Assembly: GCA_963931865.1 (NCBI GenBank)
Contig: OZ007509.1
Location: forward strand, 2,061,554 to 2,125,553
From: Axinella damicornis
Lineage: Eukaryota > Porifera > Demospongiae > Axinellida > Axinellidae
Direction of reading: 5' to 3'
Length of the DNA stretch: 64,000 nt
Position 1 is the first letter of the stretch. Each line of letters starts with the position of its first letter. The notes under the pieces are model-generated. The model did not search any database. It was not told the DNA's origin and saw only the letters and a list, made by a program, of their open reading frames with translations. Made by a program: the position numbers and the translations under genes. Below are positions 1-27,512 of this stretch, piece after piece.

Positions 1-148
1 CCATCAGACATCCACACCTTCACAGAACAGGGTGACACCGAAGATAGGTAACAGTGGTAGGAACTGCACAAATTCTCGGAGGCACAAGAATGGCTAGCTC
101 CAGTCATGTATGCATGAAAGTATCATGCAAATACCCCACCTCCGTTTA

Positions 149-302
149 GTACTGATACCAGTGCAGTGGTGAGGTATTGAGTGTCGGTACTGATACCAGT
201 GCAGTGGTGAGGTATTGAGTGTCGGTACTGATACCAGTGCAGTGGTGAGGTATTGAGTGTCGGTACTGATACCAGTGCAGTGGTGAGGTATTGAGTGTCG
301 GT
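149..302. repeat. 38-bp minisatellite, about 4 copies
   Basis: Four nearly identical head-to-tail 38-bp units, each containing ACTGATACCAGTGCAGTGG, begin near 151, 189, 227 and 265. No gene is seen in 1-1775; ORFs there are either repeat read-through or short. Confidence 0.9.
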
Positions 303-941
303 TATTGAAAACCTTAACGGAAGTGCTGGATCACTGCAAAGTTTGACCGTACATTTGAAGTGCACTGCGTATACCATGGTCATGGGAATTGGCTGGCATT
401 CTAGAATCGGGTAGATAGCGATTCATTATTGCATTGTCTTGCCACATGTTACTCTTTGCTCCAGCAGATTTGAAGTACACCCAAACAGAGCTGTTACTGG
501 GACAAGATACATTGACAGGTAGTTTAAATAATACCTCGTAGACCTTACAATTAGTGAGGGAAGAGGAGATAGGGTGGAGAGAGTGAGAGAGAAGTGGAGG
601 AGATGCAGTCTGTGTACTCATGTTTGCATAATTATGCATGTACTTACGGTTCATGGTTGTATAGGGTTCCCTGCATATTGTAAGCAGTCTGTACTGCAAT
701 GCACTGTTATAGTAGGCATTTCACCTCCTCTACAGAACCATTCCACCCCACATTCCAAGTGAAGAATGGTACTAATATTCGATCATCATCAACGATTATC
801 ACTTGCAGCAACCATTGCAAATTATTTTTATGTCAATCAGTCATCATCGTTTGTGCTCAATTCAAGTCAGTTGTTAGTGCTTGCCAGGCTGGTTGTTCAT
901 TGTTGTAATGATGGCAATTGGCCGAAATTAGTGAACCTCGC

Positions 942-1095
942 TGGTTGACAATTGAACAGCTGCTGGCTGACAACTGAACAGCTGCTGGCTGACAACTGAA
1001 CAGCTGCTGGCTGACAACTGAACAGCTGCTGGCTGACAACTGAACAGCTGCTGGCTGACAACTGAACAGCTGCTGGCTGACAACTGAACAGCTGC
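942..1095. repeat. 22-bp minisatellite, about 7 copies
   Basis: Tandem 22-bp units of the form GCTGACAACTGAACAGCTGC. Apparent ORFs across it (repeated Q-L-F-S-C) are frame-open by virtue of the repeat and are not genes. Downstream, 1200-1330 holds a looser repeat built on CACATGCAAGTTAC. Confidence 0.9.
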
Positions 1096-1775
1096 TGCTA
1101 CGGATAAAGGAAGGGGAGAACCACCATGTTGGTACACAAGCATGCGGGCTTCCAGCTTGCCTCCTTCCTGTACCTCCACGTGCCATCACCATTTTCTGTT
1201 ATAATTATGTCACATGCACACGATAATGTCACATGCAAGTTACATGATAAGCAAGTTACACGATAATGATCACATGCAAGTTACCCGATAATGTCACATG
1301 CAAGTCACACAATAATGTCACATGCATGGCCATATAGCTAGCAACTGATAAACCTGGGGAATCTTGCATAGACCTGGGTAGATTATGCATGGAGGGCTGC
1401 TGAGAGGTAAAGCAGTTGAATTAAGACTAATACTGATCGCAGATCTAAACTGAAGTTAAATTCATGTGACATTGTAGCATACATACAATCATACACATAC
1501 TTATGATGTACAAATAGCATACAGTTAGTGCAAAGTAGCTACTCTCATGCAGTCCTCAATATGAGCAAAACACAGTGAAGAAGAATTTCGAAGCAGTTGA
1601 GAGGTACCGAAGGTCGATGATTATACACACTGACATACATAGCTTAAATTCCGTACTAGTTTACCAGCTTAATTATCGACGGCTTAATCAACAAGTCAGC
1701 ACCAATTTAGAAGGGACAGATCGTCTCTGTATCAGCGAGAGGGTTAACACAAACGATGAGTACATGGCTTGTCAG

Positions 1776-2907
1776 CTAGTGATACACAAGCTCATACTTC
1801 ATCTCCTTGAGGACTTGCTCAAGCAGCTGTCGAGCTGAAGAACCCTGCAGATGGAGATCTCTTGTTAAAACCACTCCACTCCTTCGAGCGACAGAGTTTG
1901 TGATGACAGCCATCTTCTCACATTCAGCACTGCTCATTGAGTTGAGCACCTGCTGAACAGTAACAGGATATGGGAGAATCTCGACTGGTGAAGTGTAGAC
2001 TAGGTACTGGATCACAGTGTATAAAAATAGCACGAACGCCATGCTGGCCACCAGGATGACAGCAATAAAGAACACTCCTGCTGCTCCCAGTGTCACCCCC
2101 ATAATAAACATGGGAAGGGGGAGAACACAGATGAATACTACAACCGTGGTACGGAACAGTGAATCCTGAATCACAGCATTCAAGGTGCCTTGCACGTTTT
2201 CCATGAACGTGGCCTCTTCAGGTTTTGGCTGACGTATGATCACTTTGAGGCCATGGTTCCTTGGGTTCTCAGCAATTCTGTTGAGCAATGCCAACACCTC
2301 TGCCTCACTTTTCACAGTCTGAGGAACTTATAAAAGATACAATACAACACATAACTGAGAAGCATAGAGACTGATCACAAATGATACATATATGGCTTTT
2401 AGCCCCATTCCCAGGCCATTCCCATGCATGGTGCACTGCCAATATTTGATCGCTTGCAGTATGCAAATACCCTGCCATAATTATTTGCATACAATAGGCG
2501 ATCAAATACTGGCAGTGGGAATGGCTTGGCAACGAGGCTATATATGCATATGGCTTGATAATAAAGAGAGAGGAGGAGAGGGTGAAGTGGAAGAGAGCCA
2601 ATATGAAGCCAATACTTCTACTCACTTGTTAGATCAACAGCCTCCAGTGATGCTGCCAGTCGGGTTTCATCCACTACTCTGCTCCTCAGTGCCATGCACA
2701 GCTCATCCTTGGTAGGTTGAGGACAGTTTCTACAGAGCCACATCCGGATCATCTCACGCAGGCAGTCTGACAGTGTCTGCTGCTCGGCTTGGATGGCATC
2801 TAGCTCACCTGGCGGCAGTCTGAGCTGTACTCCAATGTTGTACCACTTGGGGCGGATGCCCTGGAGATGCTCATGAATCTCCTGGAGATTCTGTAAACTC
2901 AGAAGGC
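1776..2907 (-). CDS. death-domain protein with two C-terminal membrane segments (5' end missing)
   Basis: Two exons join in phase: 2907-2626 and 2326-1776 (stop TAG at 1776). The first exon reads as a death domain: a W-Y-N-I-G-V-Q-L helix, then LPPGELDAIQAEQ, DCLREMIRMWL and a final ALRSRVVDETRLAASLE helix, the usual spacing of death domains in receptor and adaptor proteins. The second exon has a charged linker, then about 50 hydrophobic residues that should form two membrane spans (around FICVLPLPMFIMG and AVILVASMAFVLFLY), then a soluble tail of about 75 residues. The upstream exon with the start codon was not found; the first exon opens in phase 1 after a good acceptor (TACATTTTACAG). The second acceptor (CTTTTATAAG) is weak but is the only one keeping frame. 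The intron holds a foldback element. The role is probably membrane-linked death-fold signalling, which is inference. Confidence 0.65.
2397..2542. mobile_element. foldback element, TAGCC(T)CGTTCCCAGG family
   Basis: The left arm starts AGCCCCATTCCCAGGCC and the right arm ends GGCAACGAGGCTATA. The inner part is also inverted (TTTGATCGCTTGCAG against GGCGATCAAATACTG). It lies in the intron of the death-domain gene. Confidence 0.7.
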
Positions 2908-3223
2908 CTGTAAAATGTACAAACACACTCAAGGGTTGATAGTTGCATACTCAACTATCGCACACACAATGGAGTTGTAGTCATACGTGGCCCAGACCCT
3001 ACCCACACCCTCATATGATATGTGTGCATATGAGGCCATAGTTGCTGGGAAGAGGATAACATAGAGAATCCGTGCTGTAATTATAGCCCACTGCGCTGAC
3101 CTTGGCTCCGTACTCCGTTCCACGTCCCGGGCTCCATTTTGTGCCAGCAGGAAATACTGGGTGGGGCTGGGTCCTTGCAAATATTAGAGCCACACCCACT
3201 CTGGAACTTGCCCACATTGCATT

Positions 3224-3475
3224 CTGAAACCTGAAGCCATGGTGCAGATTGAGCCCTTCAAAACTGTCATCTACTGCCACCTGGCTGCACACTGGCCAAA
3301 CAGAGGCTTGCTCAGTTCCATCCTCTAGTTCACCCTCTGCTCCCACCGCAAGTGGCTTGTGGTTACAGGCACACCTGGGGATTTCTGTCAGTTTGTACAC
3401 CATGTACACCATCCAGTCGGGGTGTTGCTTGCTCACTGACCCGGTAAGCATGTAGTGGTAGGCTGCAATGCAGGG
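3224..3475 (-). pseudogene. fragment of PDE12 last exon
   Basis: The minus strand reads PCIAAYHYMLTGSVSKQH, then a near-identical stretch up to DSFEGLNLHHGFRFQNA, which matches the middle of the last PDE12 exon at about 25667-25912 almost residue for residue. It carries a 9-bp internal duplication (MVY-MVY), lacks the start, the catalytic SDH end and flanking splice sites, and both edges run into unrelated sequence. It is a dead gene fragment in the opposite orientation to its parent. Confidence 0.85.
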
Positions 3476-3838
3476 CCAAGATGAAAGTTTCATTACGACC
3501 TTTAGAAAAGTCCAAATGTCAAAACCTTAGTGCTGTGTTGGGACAGCGGGAGTGGGTGGGTGCAGCATAGCCATGTCCGAGCTGGACTGTGATAAGACCT
3601 TGGTTAGAGCTAGTCTCGCGTGGCCCAGACCCTTCCCGCGGGAAGGGTCTGGGCCAGCTATTTCTTTTCCTCCTTTGCACAAATGGGCTGAGAAAACGCC
3701 TCTTGTCTTGTAGGGCCTCCAGTTCTCAGTGAAGCTTTTCCCTGAGTTTTCCCCAGTCTGGATGGGCAGTTGTTGGCCAAGAGCCATGACTAGTGAAAGC
3801 TCACTGACGGTTGGGTGGTGTTAGAGTCACAATTGTGC

Positions 3839-3892
3839 TAGCCTTGTTCCCAGGTGCTCGGTCATTGGACCGAGCACCTGGGAACGGGGCTA
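3839..3892. mobile_element. 54-bp near-perfect foldback element
   Basis: The arms are TAGCCTTGTTCCCAGGTGCT and the reverse complement ending CACCTGGGAACGGGGCTA, around a centre at TCATTGGA. This is a minimal member of the foldback family found throughout the window. Confidence 0.8.
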
Positions 3893-3967
3893 CAAATGTG
3901 CATATGTTGCACGGTAACATTGGGCCCTACAGCCTCGCTCCCATATTCCTCCCCAGCTTGACCACCA

Positions 3968-4130
3968 GTGTCTGTGCCAACCTCGCATAGGAACGAACAA
4001 ATCCATGGACCCATTTGTGTGTATGCATCCACCTGCTCTTCTGAGTTTGAGTGTTGTAGAGAAGGCTGCTGGAGGGAGAGACGGTGTCTGGTATGGGGGA
4101 AGGTAGAGCTAGCCTCACTCTTGTCCTCTT
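3968..4130 (-). pseudogene. partial copy of NALCN terminal exon
   Basis: This stretch is nearly identical to 4882-5085, which lies in the last exon of NALCN, except for an internal deletion. Translated in the matching frame it gives EASSTFPHTRHRLSLQQ and SEEQVDAYTQ against EASSTFPRARHRLSLQQ and SEEQVDSYTP in the parent. It lacks the C-terminal acidic end and the stop. It sits about 0.7 kb downstream of the parent exon in the same orientation, so it is a local partial duplication. Confidence 0.8.
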
Positions 4131-4214
4131 GCAAACGCAGACCTCACCCTCCTTCCAAAGCTTTATAAATTATGGTGCTGGTATATGCAGCCTTGCTTCC
4201 GCTCCTCTGCCGTG

Positions 4215-4291
4215 GGCCCAGTGGCTTAGTGCCGAGCGGTAAGAGCGTCTGACTAGTACTCAGGTTTTGGGTTCAAATCCCAGCTGGTCCC
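4215..4291 (+). tRNA. tRNA-Thr(AGT)-like sequence, probably degenerate or a SINE head
   Basis: A cloverleaf can be drawn: acceptor GGCCCAG/CTGGTCC with one mismatch, D stem GCTT/GAGC with a 15-nt loop, anticodon stem TCTGA/TCAGG with loop CTAGTAC (anticodon AGT), and T arm TTGGG-TTCAAAT-CCCAG. A T7 run follows (Pol III stop). The variable loop is only 2 nt, which argues for a degenerate copy or a SINE head rather than a working tRNA. Confidence 0.4.
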
Positions 4292-4760
4292 AGAATTTTT
4301 TTCTGTGGATTATTCTCTCGCTTGCATCCAACACCTGCCTGCATAGAACCTGAATCAATATGTTATATTATTATTTACGCGAAGGGAAGCTATACTAGTC
4401 CAGACTGTTGTATTTTTTTTTTGTTGCCATTTTTTCCTGTTCTGGTTTAGATGGCTCATATCCTATATGAGTGTTATGCAGTAATATCAAGAGCACATCG
4501 ACCCTAACATTAGGGGTCGATGCACCCTTGACATTACTGCATAATACCAACGCAGGCTAGAGGACTTAGCCGATTCCAGCTGTCTTTCTCTCTCTCACGG
4601 TTATTTCATGTAAGATGGTGATGGTGCAATTTAAATGAGTAGAGCTTTTTTCTAGATGCTTTTTCCAGCATACATATAAAGTGTAATTTTGACATCACTG
4701 CTGCATGAGTACATTTTTATTTATAACTTGACCTAAGAATTGACAGATTGCATCCTAAAA

Positions 4761-23077
<18,317 letters not shown>

Positions 23078-23170
23078 GATTACTTTAATGCGGTCTGTAT
23101 GGGCGTGGCTGACCAACCCATAACTAGCTCCACCCACCTAGTTAGTAAAGTCGTACCATTCATCTGCATC
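23078..23170. promoter_or_regulatory. shared NALCN/PDE12 head-to-head promoter
   Basis: Only 93 bp separate the NALCN ATG (23077, minus) from the PDE12 ATG (23171, plus). Both 5' UTRs and both promoters must therefore overlap here or lie inside the other gene. No clear TATA box is seen. Confidence 0.6.
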
Positions 23171-26116
23171 ATGGATGTGGGTACGGGTACCAAGCTGGGG
23201 AAGATTCTTGTCCGCTCAGTGGCGCGGGAGGATTCCCTGAGTTTGACTTTAGTGCTTAAGGGCAAACTCCATAGGCTTCTGCGTCCGAAGGAAGAGAGTT
23301 TGGGGAAGACACTAAGGAGAATTTCACTGACTGCTAACAAAACTGAGAAGAGCAGTGCCAAAGTTAGGAAAAAGAATACCGAACCAACCGCTTCTGAAGT
23401 CCCTTGTCCAATTGAGGCCTGTCTCTACTGTGGGGAAAGTGAAGTGTCTTCACAGGTCCCAAATTCCAGGGCCTGGGTGGATGGGAACGTTCTGGTAATC
23501 AGTGATGCAAAGTTTGCTGTCACAGTGAACCCACCTGCTGCAACTTCCTTGAGGGTTCCAGACTGTGCGATGAGTGGATATCCCATCATTCCGCAGGTAG
23601 AGTGCTGGCTCACGCGGCCTGATAAAGCATCTTTGCTGGGGAGAATTGATTTGGGATGGCTAGAAGAAGCAATTTATTCAGACACAATAGTACGCTAGTG
23701 ATCTCATTCCCCGGCTCCCTATTTTTCTGGACATAATTATAAGCTTTATAGTCCCGTCTGCTTTGTTGCAGTGTCCGTGAATTGTGTCTGACAGTATAAA
23801 CTATTCCTCTTCTATTTCTATTCCTTGTTCCCAGACCATTGCCTAGCTTTTCAACGCTTGATTTTTATTTGCGTGTGGGAACAACCTTGTTCCCAGGCAC
23901 TCCCATCTCCTTAGCTAGATGCTCAAAGTTGAGTGCTATAATTATTATAATTGCATTTTATTATTTTGTTGGCTTCAGGTACAGCTTGAATTTGCTGACT
24001 TCTCCTCCTGCGCTTGGACATGGAGGCGGTATAGTCCTGTTAGCGAGATTGAGGCAACAGCAGCTGCCTTCTCCACCAGCTCTGAGAACAGTCACCCTCA
24101 CCCTGATGCAGCCACGTATCAAGACCCAACTCCAATCCCCATGAATACACAGGAGATAGAAGCACTCCAAGTGCTCAGCAAGTCCTTCATTTACTGGCCA
24201 CTGGAGGAGGATTGTGGCAGCCATCTTCTTTTAAAGTGTTTGCCAGCAAATTCTGAGGGTCGATTGGGACAGCCAGCGTTTGTTTTGACCAAGAAAGTAG
24301 TTCCTGGGCCCAGTAGCTCGTCCCCTGTGACCAGACGCCATCTACTGACTGCAACGCACTTGTCTGCCCCCGACCAGTTCCGTGTGGTCTCGTACAACAT
24401 TCTGGCCGATCCCTATGCATCATCTAATTTTGCTCGGGAGGTACTGTACCCTTACTGCAAACCAGAGGCCCTGAATGTTGAGTACAGGCAGTGTCTGGTT
24501 GTGTCTGAGTTGCTAGGCTACCATGCTGATGTAGTATGCCTTCAAGAAGTAGGCTCAAAGATGTTCAATCAGTTTCTCCTGCCAGCACTCCAGGAGAGAT
24601 GCTATGGAGGGTGCTTTCAACCAAAGTCTGGTCAGGTGAGTACAAGGAGGTTTGACAGCCAAACTAATAAATATGTTTGTATCAGTAGGTACTGGCGAGA
24701 TTGCTCATGCAGGCATGGTAACAAAACGTACTGTAGCTACCTGGAGACATCACTACTAAAAAGCATTCCTGATGTATATAATATACTATCATCGGAGATC
24801 AATTTTTGACCACCACTTTGGCAGAACCCTAATCTTGACATTATAGCACGCAGGAAATTGTGCAGTACTGAAATTAATCCGCACTGGGGTCTGGGTCCCT
24901 ATATCCGAGCGTTATACTGGAAGCGATACACGCACTGGATAAACGGTCTGGGAACGAGACTAGGGTCCCTAAAACCTACCCTGCATCTTTTTCTTCAGGT
25001 CGTACTAATAATAATACCTGGAATGGAGACGTCTGCAGTAATATCAATGTGTACTAATCAGCAGACCAAGACATATTTATTACGTATAGGCCCTAGCCCC
25101 ATTTCCCACCACCAGTATTTGATCACTTCAATTGCAGTACTGCAAGCGATCAAATACTGGTGGTGGGAATGGCCTGGGAATAAGACCATATAGGGCCAAG
25201 ATCTAACACTGCATGTGCATTATACCAGGAGCTTATGCGCGGCTTCGCCGCTCATAAGCTCCTGATTATACAGACTGCTGCTGAGGGAGAAGCAATCTTC
25301 TTCAATGCAAATAAATTTGCACTGGTGTCATCTGAACGTACCTCACTCAGCGAGTTTCTTCAGACCCATCCATCGTGCTCCTCTCTGTACCAAGGCCTCA
25401 AGGCTGCCCCTACAGTATTAAAAGACCTTACAACAAAGCATACAATTGTTCAGCTGGCTTTCTTGAGGTGTCTACAAAGGCCCGATCATTTTTTGTGCAT
25501 TGCCAACACCCATTTGTACTTCCATCCAATGGGGGATCACATTCGACTCCTTCAAGTTGACGTAAGCCTGAAGGTGATAAGAAATGCTCTTGATGCATTC
25601 AAGCAAACTGTTGGACCACGATCAACTGTGGCAGTTCTCTTCTGTGGTGATTTCAACAGCTGCCCCTGCATTGCAGCCTACCACTACATGCTTACCGGGT
25701 CAGTGAGCAAGCAACACCCCGACTGGATGGTGTACAAACTGACAGAAATCCCCAGGTGTGCCTGTAACCACAAGCCACTTGCGGTGGGAGCAGAGGGTGA
25801 ACTAGAGGATGGAACTGAGCAAGCCTCTGTTTGGCCAGTGTGCAGCCAGGTGGCAGTAGATGACAGCTTTGAAGGGCTCGATCTGCATCACGGCTTCCAG
25901 TTTCAGAATGCCACTGGCACTGTGGGCTATACCAACTTTACATCGGGGTATAGAGGAGTGCTGGACTATGTCTTCTTTGATGCGGATAATCTGTCTGTTG
26001 AAAGGACCATTCCCCTGCCCTCCCTTGAGGAGATCTCCGAGTTTGTAGCCCTCCCATCAGTGTACTTTCCCTCTGACCACCTAGCACTGGTAACTGACCT
26101 GAAATGGAATAGTTAG
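23171..26116 (+). CDS. PDE12: 2',5'-phosphodiesterase 12 (mitochondrial exo/endonuclease-phosphatase family)
   Basis: Three exons in phase: 23171-23596, 23979-24635, 25274-26116 (stop TAG), giving 641 aa (human about 609). The human enzyme removes 2',5'-oligoadenylate and poly(A) in mitochondria. Exon 1 carries the N-terminal domain (LLRPKEESLGKTLRRI; NPPAATSLRVPDCAMSGYP). Exons 2 and 3 carry the catalytic EEP fold: SYNILADPYASS, VVCLQEVGS, ANTHLYFHP, FCGDFNS, LDYVFFDAD and SDHLALVTDLKW supply the expected metal and catalytic residues (N, E, H, D/N, D/H). The start was chosen as the first ATG giving the conserved N-terminal domain; an upstream in-frame start at 23099 would run into the NALCN promoter. 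Introns contain foldback elements at about 23824-23905, 25091-25191 and 25226-25264. Part of the last exon has a dead copy at 3224-3475 and its 3' end is tandemly duplicated. Confidence 0.93.
25091..25191. mobile_element. foldback element in PDE12 intron 2
   Basis: The inner palindrome CACCAGTATTTGATCACTT is inverted as GCGATCAAATACTGGTGGTG, with outer TAGCCCCATTTCCCA against GGCCTGGGAATAAGACCATA. Confidence 0.7.
25226..25264. mobile_element. 39-bp palindrome, GGAGCTTATG family
   Basis: CAGGAGCTTATGCGCGGC is inverted as GCCGCTCATAAGCTCCTG. It ends 9 bp before the acceptor of the last PDE12 exon. A sister copy lies at 40430-40470. Confidence 0.8.
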
Positions 26117-26353
26117 TGTTATATACTGTCAGTGATGTTGTCTTTACATTCAAATTTGGTTAGCAAATAATGTTGTTGTCTTCATCATTGTTTCTCATTA
26201 ATGGATCAGTGTACTTTCCCTCTGACCACCTAGCACTGGTAACTGACCTGAAATGGAATAGTTAGTGTTATATACTGTCAGTGATGTTGTCTTTACATTC
26301 AAATTTGGTTAGCAAATAATGTTGTTGTCTTCATCATTGTTTCTCATTAATGG
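26056..26353. repeat. 149-bp tandem duplication of the PDE12 3' end
   Basis: 26056-26204 and 26205-26353 are essentially identical. The unit covers the last coding bases (SDHLALVTDLKWNS and the stop) plus part of the 3' UTR, so a second stop-containing gene end follows the real one. Confidence 0.95.
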
Positions 26354-26742
26354 CACAGTTTTCAGCCCCCAAACTCCATATTACCAGGGTAGTGCTGCTT
26401 GCAGCCATCCTGTAACCTGTGCATGACTGTATTCTCGGCCCATTTGTGCAAAGGAGAGAAATTGCCCACCCAGCTCCAACCAAGGGCTTTTCACAGCCAG
26501 GCCCAAGGCCAGACATAGTCTCGGAGCTGTTTGCACCTTACTAATTATTAATTAGCTACAACATGCTTCCCTTTGGTCGACTGGGATCCACTGCCGCCTC
26601 TGCAGCTCCACACAGACATTACCACCACAATTTTAGACGTAGTCTGCGCTCATACGTATTACGTGACCTTTGACCCGAGGGGCGCGCGCAACCGGAAGCG
26701 GGGTTTAAATACTGAATTTGTAGCAAGTTTTGGCGGGAAGTC

Positions 26743-27010
26743 GGGATGGCACACTCGCTAAGCACTTGCTTTGCAGCCTGGGGGTTGAGTGTTCGCCTCC
26801 CCAATAACCGAGTACGAGTCTGGGCCACTCCGTACACACCGGTTCTCGACTTCCCCGCCTAGCAGCATGAGTACGCCGGTTCCCATCTGACCACCGAAGC
26901 TAAAGGTGTCTGGTAGAAAGCAGGTTGCCCTCCTGTGATTCCAGACACGCCTATCCAGCGCTTCTGAGGCTTACACTTCGGTGTTCGACCTGTCATGGAG
27001 GGATGGGTGT
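26743..27010 (+). mobile_element. possible tRNA-headed SINE
   Basis: TGGCACACTCGCTAAGCACT fits an A box, TTGCTTTGCAGCC an anticodon arm (TGC-like), and GAGTGTTCGCCTCCCC a B box. A body of about 200 bp without a frame follows, then T-rich sequence. I see no gene in 26354-27512. Confidence 0.4.
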
Positions 27011-27512
27011 GTTGCTAGGTTGTTTTTTTATCTTCCTTTTCTTTTTTTTTTCTTGTTCCTTTTTTTTGCGTTCATGGAGGGAGACTCTTTTTTTTTTCTC
27101 CTTGTATTTCATGGTTCATGGTATCTATGGTAGCAGTCAGCATCTAGCTGCCTCCGGAGTCCTAGCAAGATTTTTTCTGCCACACCATCTCAACTGGTGC
27201 TGAAGTGGCACAGCATTTTGATTTTTGTGTTTCTTGCCAAAATGTTTCAGGAAGTGTACATTCACCATGTCCATGCAACTGCCTGTAATAATTATTGATC
27301 GACATTAATTTGATTACAAACACATGTATCAGTGCTCCAACTGCCCAAATACAATTATTTTGTAACAATAATTACCATTACAATGTCATGCCAATGTTGT
27401 TTTTGTATGGGCGGCTAGCTAACATAATTTTGCATTCAGAAACTGCAGGTATATAGTAAGTGTACAACTGGGTTGCCATCTGCATGCCTTGCATGTGGTG
27501 CATGGGGTTTGG

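Noticed and set aside
2929..3787. Upstream coding exons of the death-domain gene
   Set aside because: The ORFs at 2929-3180 and 3527-3787 are partly made of inverted-repeat sequence and a PDE12 fragment, and no donor joins them in phase to 2907.
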